Of a stretch of DNA of 30,788 bases, positions 6,224-14,000 are shown one piece after another. Where the stretch lies: IMG/VR virus record IMGVR_UViG_3300032291_000246, positions 1 through 30,788 of that record; one strand, written 5' to 3'. The stretch comes from a virus. Position 1 is the stretch's first letter. Every line of letters starts with the position of its first letter. Below the pieces are notes generated by a model. That model searched no databases. It worked only from the letters and a program-made list of their open reading frames with translations, and was not told the origin of the DNA. A program made the position numbers and the translations under genes.

Positions 6224-7506
6224 TAGAAAGTCACCTCAGTTGTTTCGATTTTTACTACCCAGCGGATTGTGGTTGCCGCCTGACCTGTAACAGTTACAGC
6301 GATACCACCGTTGGTTGTATCAGCAGTGACCGCCAAAACCCAAGTAACAGCACCTGCGTCTTGAGCAATTACCAATGGAGTAACAGCCGCAACCAAAGCA
6401 GTGGATGCAGCGTTAGCACCTCGCTTGATTGCACCCTCAAACTTCCATGAAGAAGTATCGCCAGCGGCAGTCCTTGCTGCAATGCAAGTGCCTTGGAATG
6501 TATAGGCGCTGTTGTTAGGTAGGATTAATTGGTTGGCTGTTCCAGCGGCTCCTGTGTCGCTTGCAAGCCTTGTTGCAGTTGCGTCTGTGGTTTGACGACC
6601 AAGTGATAAAGTAGCAAGTTGACTTTTGCCAGATTCAAATGTAATAGGTGAGTTACTTGCAGGGTAAACAAAATTTCCAGTAATTGACCTTGTTGTGCCT
6701 TGCGATCCACCTATAACAATAGAACCAATACCATTTGCAGTACTATATTGACCGCCAACTACAACAGCATTAGTAATGCTTGCTGTGCTTGCATTACCTG
6801 CTATTACCGCAGTATAAGCACTGTTTGCTGTGTTGGTTGTGCCACCAACAACAGCAGCACTTAAGCCGCTTGCTGTGTTGCTTGAACCGCCAACAACAAC
6901 AGTATTTGTACTGCTTGCTGTGTTGCTTGAGCCACCAACAACAGCAGAACGTTCGCCGCTTGCTGTGTTGTCTGAGCCGCCTAATATGGCCGAATAGTTG
7001 GCACTTGAATTATTTCCAACGCCACCAATGCTAGACGCATAATTAGATGAAGCAAAATTATTGTGGCCAAAATTTATGGCCGAAAAGTTGCCGCTAGATG
7101 CAGACCCCTGATTAAGAGAAACCCAACCTGTAGAATAAGGAGAACCCGCCGCCGTTCCAATAGATATACAGTTCTTTGAATAACATAAATCAATTGTTTG
7201 ACCTGGCCCAATTACAAATAATTGAAGTAGTGCACCAAAACCACTTAAATCTGGAGTTGTGATAGCAATTTTTTGGTCATTAGTTCCATATTTATTAACA
7301 ACAATTTTAATTATTTTTCCTTCTATTGGTGCTGAAGGCAATTGAACAATAATAGTAATGTTGCTACCACCAGTTCTAAAAAACTGAATAGGCGCACAAT
7401 CATCTGCTAAACATACCGAACGAACAGCGGATAGAGTTGCAAATGGCCTAAAAAAATCCCACACCTGAATTGCAGGTGTATTCTCAGATGCGAACCCCGT
7501 AAACAT
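6223..7506 (-). CDS. Tail fibre / adhesin with YadA-like head repeats
   Basis: This 427-residue protein has an N-terminal beta-rich domain (about 1-120). A run of repeats follows, of the type SAVVGGSSNTASG with a 15-residue period (about 155-265), then a C-terminal domain (about 290-427). The repeats match the left-handed beta-roll repeats of YadA-type trimeric autotransporter heads, in which each SxVxGG...NxA unit forms one turn. In phages such proteins act as trimeric receptor-binding fibres. The C-terminal part (about 295-427: LSLGRQTTDATATRLASDTG ... WKFEGAIKRG ... TIRWVVKIETTEV) looks like a separate beta domain seen at fibre ends. The stop of the preceding gene overlaps the start (TAATG). 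Confidence 0.85.
   Translation of the reverse strand: MFTGFASENTPAIQVWDFFRPFATLSAVRSVCLADDCAPIQFFRTGGSNITIIVQLPSAPIEGKIIKIVVNKYGTNDQKIAITTPDLSGFGALLQLFVIGPGQTIDLCYSKNCISIGTAAGSPYSTGWVSLNQGSASSGNFSAINFGHNNFASSNYASSIGGVGNNSSANYSAILGGSDNTASGERSAVVGGSSNTASSTNTVVVGGSSNTASGLSAAVVGGTTNTANSAYTAVIAGNASTASITNAVVVGGQYSTANGIGSIVIGGSQGTTRSITGNFVYPASNSPITFESGKSQLATLSLGRQTTDATATRLASDTGAAGTANQLILPNNSAYTFQGTCIAARTAAGDTSSWKFEGAIKRGANAASTALVAAVTPLVIAQDAGAVTWVLAVTADTTNGGIAVTVTGQAATTIRWVVKIETTEVTF
6781..6970 (-). repeat. Perfectly phased 45-bp tandem repeats in YadA-like fibre
   Basis: On the plus strand the core tgctgtgttg (first copy tgctgtgctt) starts at 6781, 6826, 6871, 6916 and 6961, exactly 45 bases apart each time. 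Each unit encodes 15 residues of the NTASG...SAVVGG type. The surrounding triplets vary, with third-base and small-residue changes. Confidence 0.9.
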
Positions 7507-7949
7507 TAGTAGTCCCCGCCAATAGCAGTCAGGTGGAAACCTGCGGCTACTGCTGTACCAAACGTAGCGTACACACGGTAGCCTGCCGCCAAACTAATGC
7601 CTAAAGGCAAAATAATGTCAGGCAGTTCTGCTGTTTGTGACACCGTTGTTGCAGACAGTGTGCGCTCAAGATACAGAGCGTTGTTGGCTGCTGTTGTAGT
7701 AACTGATCCGTTGTTGATCCAGATGCGGATAACAGTCGCCACGTTAGTGCCTAGCGCCCTGACCTTGATAAAGTCAAGTCGTGAGCCTTCCACCGCACCC
7801 GCTGTTTCAATCGGCCCGTAGATTGTGCCAGCAGTCAGGTCGGTTGTTGTGTTGGCTGACAAGCCGGGAGTACCTGCAGTTGCGGCTGTTCCACTAACCC
7901 AAGAGTTGACAGGGATTAGCGGAAAAATAGGGTTTGTGTTCTGTGCCAT
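7506..7949 (-). CDS. Putative tail/fibre structural protein
   Basis: This 147-residue protein is rich in Ala, Thr and Gly. It starts MAQNTNPIFPLIPVNSWVSGTAATAGT and has beta-type segments (RLDFIKVRALGTNVATVIRIWINNG, LPLGISLAAGYRVYATFGTA). The hydrophobic pattern suggests a jelly-roll-like beta sandwich, as in many small phage fibre or decoration proteins. It lies between the collagen-like and YadA-like fibres and ends in a TAATG overlap with the next gene. I recognise it as a recurrent phage protein but not as a named family. A fibre-associated or receptor-binding role is inference. Confidence 0.75.
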   Translation of the reverse strand: MAQNTNPIFPLIPVNSWVSGTAATAGTPGLSANTTTDLTAGTIYGPIETAGAVEGSRLDFIKVRALGTNVATVIRIWINNGSVTTTAANNALYLERTLSATTVSQTAELPDIILPLGISLAAGYRVYATFGTAVAAGFHLTAIGGDY

Positions 7950-10061
7950 TTACATTGCTCCAATCATCCAAGTATCAAGTTTTGCTTTTGGAGGTGATGA
8001 GCCACCACCACCACCAGCGATATTTACTGTTACATCACTACCTACGTTTGTAGCAACTACACCTGCACCAGTAAAGTTAAGGCTAGTTGCAGAAGAAGTT
8101 AGTGTCGTGCCTTCGTCTTTAATTGCTAGTGAAGAACCCGCACCCGCAGGGCCAGTTGGTCCTGTAGGGCCAGCAACTGTGGAGTCAGCACCAGTTGGTC
8201 CAGTTGGGCCTGTCGTACCAGTAGAGCCTGTAGGTCCAGTAGGACCTGCAATCCCCTGAATTCCCTGTGCGCCTGTTGGACCGGTTGGGCCAATTACGCC
8301 TTGTATACCTTGCGCCCCTGTTGGTCCTGTTGGCCCAATATCACCTTGAATACCCTGAATGCCTTGTGCCCCTGTAGGGCCTGTAGGTCCTTGTGCGCCT
8401 GTTGTACCTGTTGAACCCGTTGGACCAGTAGGACCAGCAACACCTTGTATGCCCTGAATACCTTGAGGGCCTGTAGGGCCAGTTGGACCAACCACCCCTT
8501 GAATACCCTGTGGACCTGTTGGGCCTGTAGCGCCTTGTATGCCCTGTGGGCCAGTAGGACCGACATCACCCGTGGGACCTGTAGGGCCTTGAATTCCTTG
8601 TGGTCCTGTTGCGCCTGTCGGTCCTGTAGGTCCATTTGCGCCTGTAGGTCCAACCTGTGTGTACATCACTTGCGTTGCAGTGAAAATAATTGATGGCGTT
8701 CTAGGATAATTTCCACTTGCCGCCAATGTTTCTATTGAAACGCTAGTATTTGTTGTTTGCCAAAATACTTGAATGTAGTCATTAGCGGCTAAATCCAAAA
8801 CAAAATTGACAGTAACAATTTCTGATGAATATGCACTACCTTGTTTGTCAGGGATATCATAATGTGAATTTGTATCAGTTAAATTTGTGCCGTTTTTCTT
8901 TAGCCAAATTTGTGTTGAACCAAGGCTATTGCTTGAATTGGTAAACTGAATTGAAAATGTAAGGCTATAAACACCCACATAAGCAAAAGTGACACGGCTA
9001 CCTGATGTAACAGAAACACCATTGTTTGATGTATCTGCACTATTTAAACTAATTGCATAAGCAGTATTGGTTGCCGCGGCAGTTTGTGTTGTTGTATCCC
9101 AAAAAGAACCCCAATAACCTAATGCGCCTCCTGCGCCTGTGCTACCAGTAGGACCTGTTGGGCCTATCGAACCTGTATTGCCCGTAGAGCCTGTAGGCCC
9201 TGTAGGTCCAGTAACACCCTGAATGCCTTGTGAACCCGTTGGACCTGTTGGCCCTGCATTTCCTTGGATACCCTGTGCGCCTGTAGGTCCAGTTGGGCCT
9301 GCAACAGTTGATGCCGCACCAGTTGGCCCAGTATTACCTTGAATGCCTTGTGCGCCTGTTGGCCCTGTAGGGCCTTGAATTCCCTGTGTTCCAGTTGGAC
9401 CAATAACACCTGTTGGACCTGTAGGCCCTGCTACTGTAGAGCCTGCACCTGTTGGGCCTGTTGGTCCTGTGCTACCTGTATAGCCTGTAGGTCCTATTGC
9501 GCCTGTTGGCCCTGCCACAGTAGATGCCGCGCCTGTTGGTCCAGTAGGTCCGTTAGGGCCAGTTACGCCTTGTGGTCCTGTAGGGCCTGTATTTCCAACA
9601 AATCCCATTGGCCCCTGATTTCCTGTAGGTCCTGTAGGTCCTGCAACTGTGGATGGCGCACCCGTTGCCCCTGTCGGGCCAGTAATTGAATTGCCTTGTG
9701 CGCCAGTCGGACCTGTAGGGCCTTGAACTGTGGATGCCGCCCCTGTTGGCCCAGTTGAGCCTGTTGGACCAGTTGGGCCTTGAACTGTAGAAGCCGCCCC
9801 TGTTGGACCTGTAGCACCAATAGGTCCTGTAGCGCCTGTAGGCCCTTGAACACTAGATGCTGCTCCTGTAGGTCCAGTTGGGCCAAGCGGTCCTGTAGGG
9901 CCACCCACACCTTTGTCAACCAATACATCAATGCGGGGCTGTGGAACAACCTCAAGGTTTACGCCTCGGTTGCTATCAATTAATAGTTGTACGTTGTTTT
10001 CATCCGTTACAACAACCTGAACCCCTCTGTTGGCAGGGGATACGATTATTCCCTTTGTCAT
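7950..10061 (-). CDS. Collagen-like tail fibre protein with internal globular domain
   Basis: This 703-residue protein has a non-repetitive head (1-55, [20 protein letters not shown]) that probably attaches to the tail. A long Gly-X-Y region dominated by GPTGPTG triplets follows (about 55-310). A globular beta domain of about 150 residues comes next (about 314-467, starting [14 protein letters not shown]). A second Gly-X-Y region follows (about 470-635), then a C-terminal domain ([20 protein letters not shown], ending in a glycine run and IGAM) of a type I recall at phage fibre ends. The Gly-X-Y runs should form a collagen triple helix; Thr is frequent at Y, as in other bacterial and phage collagen-like proteins. 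Start and stop overlap the neighbours closely (ATGA with the gene before). Confidence 0.9.
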   Translation of the reverse strand: MTKGIIVSPANRGVQVVVTDENNVQLLIDSNRGVNLEVVPQPRIDVLVDKGVGGPTGPLGPTGPTGAASSVQGPTGATGPIGATGPTGAASTVQGPTGPTGSTGPTGAASTVQGPTGPTGAQGNSITGPTGATGAPSTVAGPTGPTGNQGPMGFVGNTGPTGPQGVTGPNGPTGPTGAASTVAGPTGAIGPTGYTGSTGPTGPTGAGSTVAGPTGPTGVIGPTGTQGIQGPTGPTGAQGIQGNTGPTGAASTVAGPTGPTGAQGIQGNAGPTGPTGSQGIQGVTGPTGPTGSTGNTGSIGPTGPTGSTGAGGALGYWGSFWDTTTQTAAATNTAYAISLNSADTSNNGVSVTSGSRVTFAYVGVYSLTFSIQFTNSSNSLGSTQIWLKKNGTNLTDTNSHYDIPDKQGSAYSSEIVTVNFVLDLAANDYIQVFWQTTNTSVSIETLAASGNYPRTPSIIFTATQVMYTQVGPTGANGPTGPTGATGPQGIQGPTGPTGDVGPTGPQGIQGATGPTGPQGIQGVVGPTGPTGPQGIQGIQGVAGPTGPTGSTGTTGAQGPTGPTGAQGIQGIQGDIGPTGPTGAQGIQGVIGPTGPTGAQGIQGIAGPTGPTGSTGTTGPTGPTGADSTVAGPTGPTGPAGAGSSLAIKDEGTTLTSSATSLNFTGAGVVATNVGSDVTVNIAGGGGGSSPPKAKLDTWMIGAM
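8140..8655 (-). repeat. Distal Gly-X-Y collagen-like repeat block
   Basis: Imperfect 9- and 18-base repeats encode GPTGPTG and GIQGIQG units after the globular domain. Codons vary, so the DNA repeat is degenerate while the protein repeat is strict. Confidence 0.85.
9125..9900 (-). repeat. Proximal Gly-X-Y collagen-like repeat block
   Basis: Imperfect 9-base-derived repeats encode [22 protein letters not shown] and related units before the globular domain. [16 protein letters not shown] blocks recur several times, which points to expansion by unequal exchange. Confidence 0.85.
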
Positions 10062-10546
10062 ACAACCACGATGCCATCAGAGCGAACCAAAAACAACAAA
10101 AAGATGATTTGGTCATCAGCAGGAGTAGAACCACTAGCAGGGAATGAAACCTTGACCCGACCTGAATAGCCTACGCAGTTTGTTGCGTTAATTTCTAGTT
10201 GGGCATCAGTAGTAATCAAGCCCCAAGTAGTAGAGTCAATCACCAATGTGCAAGTGCCTGCTACCGCAACAATGTTGGATACGGTTAGCGGAATAGCAGT
10301 CGGTGGCGGGTTGTAATCTGCAATGTCAAAGGTCAAGCCATTGCGGGTATCAATGATGTTTGTGACTTGCCTACGAACAATCTGTGCGTTGATGGTTGCG
10401 CCAGTAAGATTGATTGGCAGGTTTGTATTAGAATTTGTAAATGTTAAATTCCAATAAGTATTCTGGTTGTAAACCAATTCGCCAGCAAGAATTGGATTGT
10501 CGAAGCCCGACACTTGAGCAAGTGTATTTTTGTTGAAAATCGCCAT
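10058..10546 (-). CDS. BppU-like tail/baseplate structural protein
   Basis: This 162-residue protein has [33 protein letters not shown], then [41 protein letters not shown] and a strand-rich end ([27 protein letters not shown]). The [11 protein letters not shown]...[10 protein letters not shown] layout is reminiscent of small beta-sandwich proteins that start fibre or baseplate clusters (BppU N-terminus-like). I cannot confirm that family by sequence alone. It overlaps the collagen-like gene by ATGA and follows an 83-base gap, so it may open a sub-operon of fibre genes. GGGAA is the ribosome site. Confidence 0.75.
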   Translation of the reverse strand: MAIFNKNTLAQVSGFDNPILAGELVYNQNTYWNLTFTNSNTNLPINLTGATINAQIVRRQVTNIIDTRNGLTFDIADYNPPPTAIPLTVSNIVAVAGTCTLVIDSTTWGLITTDAQLEINATNCVGYSGRVKVSFPASGSTPADDQIIFLLFLVRSDGIVVV

Positions 10547-10573
10547 AGCGTTCCCTAAACTTAGTTAGAACAT

Positions 10574-10588
10574 CCGTGATTCTCACGG
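10574..10588 (-). repeat. Short hairpin in leader of fibre cluster
   Basis: A perfect 6-bp inverted repeat CCGTGA-3 nt-TCACGG lies in the 83-base gap between the tail chaperone and the BppU-like gene. No T-run follows on the minus strand, so it is not a standard terminator. It could stabilise the downstream mRNA. Confidence 0.35.
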
Positions 10589-10619
10589 GCTAATGGTGTA
10601 GTGTCTTTTTTTACATTCT

Positions 10620-10630
10620 ATCGTCAAATT
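10620..10630 (-). promoter_or_regulatory. Shared AATTTGACGAT motif, copy 1 (candidate promoter/operator)
   Basis: The 11-mer AATTTGACGAT (minus strand) occurs here, in the gap before the fibre genes, and again before TerS. It contains a TTGACG -35-like element. At this site the best -10-like element, TAGAAT, lies at once downstream and is at 17 bases from TTGCGC instead. Promoter function is unproven. Confidence 0.25.
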
Positions 10631-11040
10631 TAAGTTGGCGCAACAGGCCAAACAACATTAAATGGATAACCTGATTGACTAGGAATATCCCGAAGTTCTT
10701 GACGATAGGTTGCCCAAGCCGCTTGTTGTGCAGTAGTTAAAGGGCCATTAGGTAATTGAGTCCAATCACTTGCATAAAGCAATCTTTGCCTTTTAGATGA
10801 AACATCAGAAACAGCCATAGTTTGATCTTTAACCCATTGCTTTGTAGTGAAATCAAAAACAGAGTATTGATCTGGCTTTGATGGTATTTCTACAGCCTCA
10901 CCATTTTCAATGTAAAAAGCGGAATCATCAATAGAACCTTGAATATACGTTTCGCCATCTTGAAGTTGTGCCTGTATATCGTTTGTTTGTACAACTCTAA
11001 GAATTTGCCCTGTTGTTTCAGAATAAATTGTGTAAGTCAT
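10630..11040 (-). CDS. Tail fibre assembly chaperone-like protein (Phage_tail_APC type)
   Basis: This 136-residue protein has an N-terminal beta domain (ILRVVQTNDIQAQLQDGETYIQG) and a C-terminal signature RQRLLYASDWTQLPNGPLTTAQQAAWATYRQELRDIPSQSGYP ending in VVWPVAPT. The SDWTQ...AW..YRQ.LRDIP motif marks phage tail assembly chaperone-type proteins encoded beside fibres. It overlaps the gpJ-like gene upstream by ATGA. It probably assists folding or trimerisation of a fibre, or of the collagen-like or gpJ-like protein. Some homologues are virion parts, so the chaperone role is family-based inference. Confidence 0.85.
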   Translation of the reverse strand: MTYTIYSETTGQILRVVQTNDIQAQLQDGETYIQGSIDDSAFYIENGEAVEIPSKPDQYSVFDFTTKQWVKDQTMAVSDVSSKRQRLLYASDWTQLPNGPLTTAQQAAWATYRQELRDIPSQSGYPFNVVWPVAPT

Positions 11041-14000
11041 CGTTTTGTCTCGATTGCAAATAATGAACGGTTAGAGAGGCCAGCGTAAGCAGTGATGCTA
11101 CCGGCAGGCGCTTGACTAAAAACTTGTATGCGATATGTGTAAGTTCCCGCTGATGGAGTGTCAGAATAAGACATCGATGGATTTAAACCACCTTGCATTA
11201 AAACAGTTGTATCCCTAACCAATCTAAATTGCGGGTTAAAACTTCCCGTGTTATCTCCATCAACATAGGCTCCTGAAATCGGGCTACCTGATGAAGCAAT
11301 AAAAACTTGGTTTCCACTTGTTGTAATAGACAATGTTTGTGCGTCTTGCCAAGTGCTTCCCGCTGTATTTAAATAACTTGCAGATGTAAAAGCACTAGAA
11401 GTCAAAGTAACAGCATTAGCATTAATATTTCCAGTGGCAACCACATTGCCATTCAACGACATTTGAGTGCCGTTGTAGGAAATGTTTGTTGTGGAATTGC
11501 CCAATGCAAATGTGCCATCAGTATTGATCTTTGCACCTGCACCTGTCATCGTAGTGCCAGACACCGCAGGACTTGAACCCACGCTCAAAGATGACCCACT
11601 AATTGAACCCGCTGTAATCGTTCCTAAATTGGCTGTGATTGCCGATAGGGTAGACACCGACATTCTGTCAGCAGTAATTGTGTTTGTGGCAATCTGTGTT
11701 GCTGTGATGGTACTAGCAGCAATCTGTCCAGCAGTAATCGTATTAGCCGCAATCTTGCTTGCGTCAATTGTGTTTGCTCCAATGTTCCCTGCCGCTAAAA
11801 CGCCAATCTGAGCCGTACCAATAGCCGCGCTATTTATGTATGTTGATACGTTAGCAGTAGTGATTGCATTGATATAAGCAAAAGCGCCAGCACCCAAAGT
11901 TCCAAGTGAAACATTGCTATTTAAGATTCCTGCGGGCGCATTTGATAAATCAGTTGCCACAGCGTTAATGCCAGTAGCGGTAACTGTACCGCCACCTGCG
12001 CCCGACAAAATTCCATTGCTACCAATTGAAATATTGCTATTGAGCCAACCCGAAGGTGCAACTATGTAAGAAGCCGCATTTACAGTTGCACCAGAACCAA
12101 AAATAATATTTCCTGAAGCATCTTTAATTGTTAAGTTGCGTGAATCAATATTGCCAGCAGTTACTGTGTTACTTGCAATTTGTCCAGCAGTAATTGTGTT
12201 GGCAGCAATCTTAGACGCATCAATTGTGTTGGCGCCAATATTTCCTGCTGTGAGAACGCCAACTTGTGCAGTCCCAATAGCTGCACCTGCGATGTATGTC
12301 GTTGCATTGGCAGAAGTGATTTGGCTCAAATAAGCAAAACCACCTGCACCCAAAGTTCCAAGTGTCACGCTACTATTTAAAATTCCCGCTGGTGCATTTG
12401 ATAGATCTACATTGACTGCATTAATTCCCGCAGGCGTTACAGCACCACCACCTGCGCCAGATAAAGTGCCATTTGAATTAATTGATATTGCGCTATTGGC
12501 AACAGCAGTTCCAGAGCCAGAGCCGATTCCATAAAGGCTGTTCGCAGAAATATAAATACTAGTGTTATCAACAATAGTTCCATTTCCAGAACCAATGCCA
12601 GAAATAGCACCCGCAGAAATTGTGATATTGGTGTTTAGCCATCCAGACGCAGGAGTAATATTGGCAAAGTTTAGCGGAGTGCCGTTACCCAAAATCACAT
12701 TGCCTGAACCGTCTTTTAATGTCAGGTTGTTTGAGTTAATGTTTGATGGAAAAACTACTGTTCCATTGAGTGTGATTGCTGAACCGTCATAGGTAATGTT
12801 ATTGGTTGAGTTACCGACCGCAAAGTTACCAGACGAGTAAATGACCGCGCCTGAACCCGTCATTGTTGTGCCACTAATTGCACCCGTGTTAGATTGAATC
12901 GTTCCAGAAACAGTCAAGTTTCCTGTGTTAGCAGTAATCGCAGAAAGGCTGCCAACCTTCAACGCAGAAAGATAAGGGACATTCCAGACCGTGTTACCCG
13001 TTACAGGATCATAGATACCGTCTGACTGATAAACAGATTCACCCGCAGTAATTGTTGGTGGCTGTGCAACCCAAACAGTTCCTGCTCCCCAAGAATTATT
13101 TGAAGGAAATGATGCACTTCCTGATGTTGTGATGGTCGTCGGTGTTGTATCTAAAGAACTCAAAGTTGTTTTGGAGTAGCAGATTCGAGCAGATGCACCT
13201 TGATTGCCAGTAGAGCCAGTACCGCCTGTCGGTCCTGTTGGGCCTGTAGCACCAGTAGCGCCATTAGTACCCGCATAACCTGAAGCAATAATGCTAGACA
13301 AGCCCCAATTAATTGTGGTGGTGGTAGCCGTAGCCGTATCAGAAATATTGACCGTAGCCGCCCAAAGTGTAAAACCTGCACTTGGCGAACTTGTAATTGA
13401 TGTACTCCAACCCGATGGCGCGGCATAACTACTGGTTGACCATGTATAAGTTGTAGTCCCTGTTGGGCTAGAAGGCAATGTAGCTGCCCACAAATAAACT
13501 ACAGGTCTTGCAGTCTGAAGGCCATTAGTACCATTAGTTCCATTAGTACCATTGGCGCCATTTGCACCGTTAGCAGTCACAGAAGATATAGTAAAACCAC
13601 TTGTCCAACTGATTGTTGAAGTAGTCGTTCCAGCCGCCACCACGGTAGGTTTAATGGCTGTCCAAAGTTGAATTCCCGCAGTATTAGGATTAGCAGGAAT
13701 AGTTGTTGTCCAACCACCACCGCCTGAATAACTTGCGTTAACGCCTGTTGCCCAAGTGTAGGTTGATGTGCCACTAGGATTAGACGGGGTTGTGGTGGCC
13801 CATTGATAAAGAGTAGGGTTAGCCGCTTGGTTGCCATCAGCACCAGCACTTCCTGTTGCACCTTGATCAACAAATACAAATTGCAAAATTGCTGTTGCGC
13901 CTTGAGATACAACACCTAAAGAAGATTTATAACGTACAGGAACAGTTAATGTTGCTGGTGATGAACTCATTGCTGTTGGGATTCCCCATTGAGCAAATGT

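Noticed and set aside
7825-8259. Long plus-strand open frame (PVGPVGP-type peptide) opposite the collagen-like gene
   Set aside because: It is a complementary shadow of the Gly-Pro-Thr repeats, which read as repeats in several frames. It has no ribosome site and is antisense to a strong gene.
8140-9900. Regular short repeats that could suggest a CRISPR array or minisatellite
   Set aside because: They keep reading frame throughout and encode Gly-X-Y triplets. No constant repeat with unique spacers of equal size exists.
10574-10588. Hairpin as a rho-independent terminator for the tail chaperone transcript
   Set aside because: No T-run follows on the minus strand, and the plus-strand T-run lies too far from the stem.
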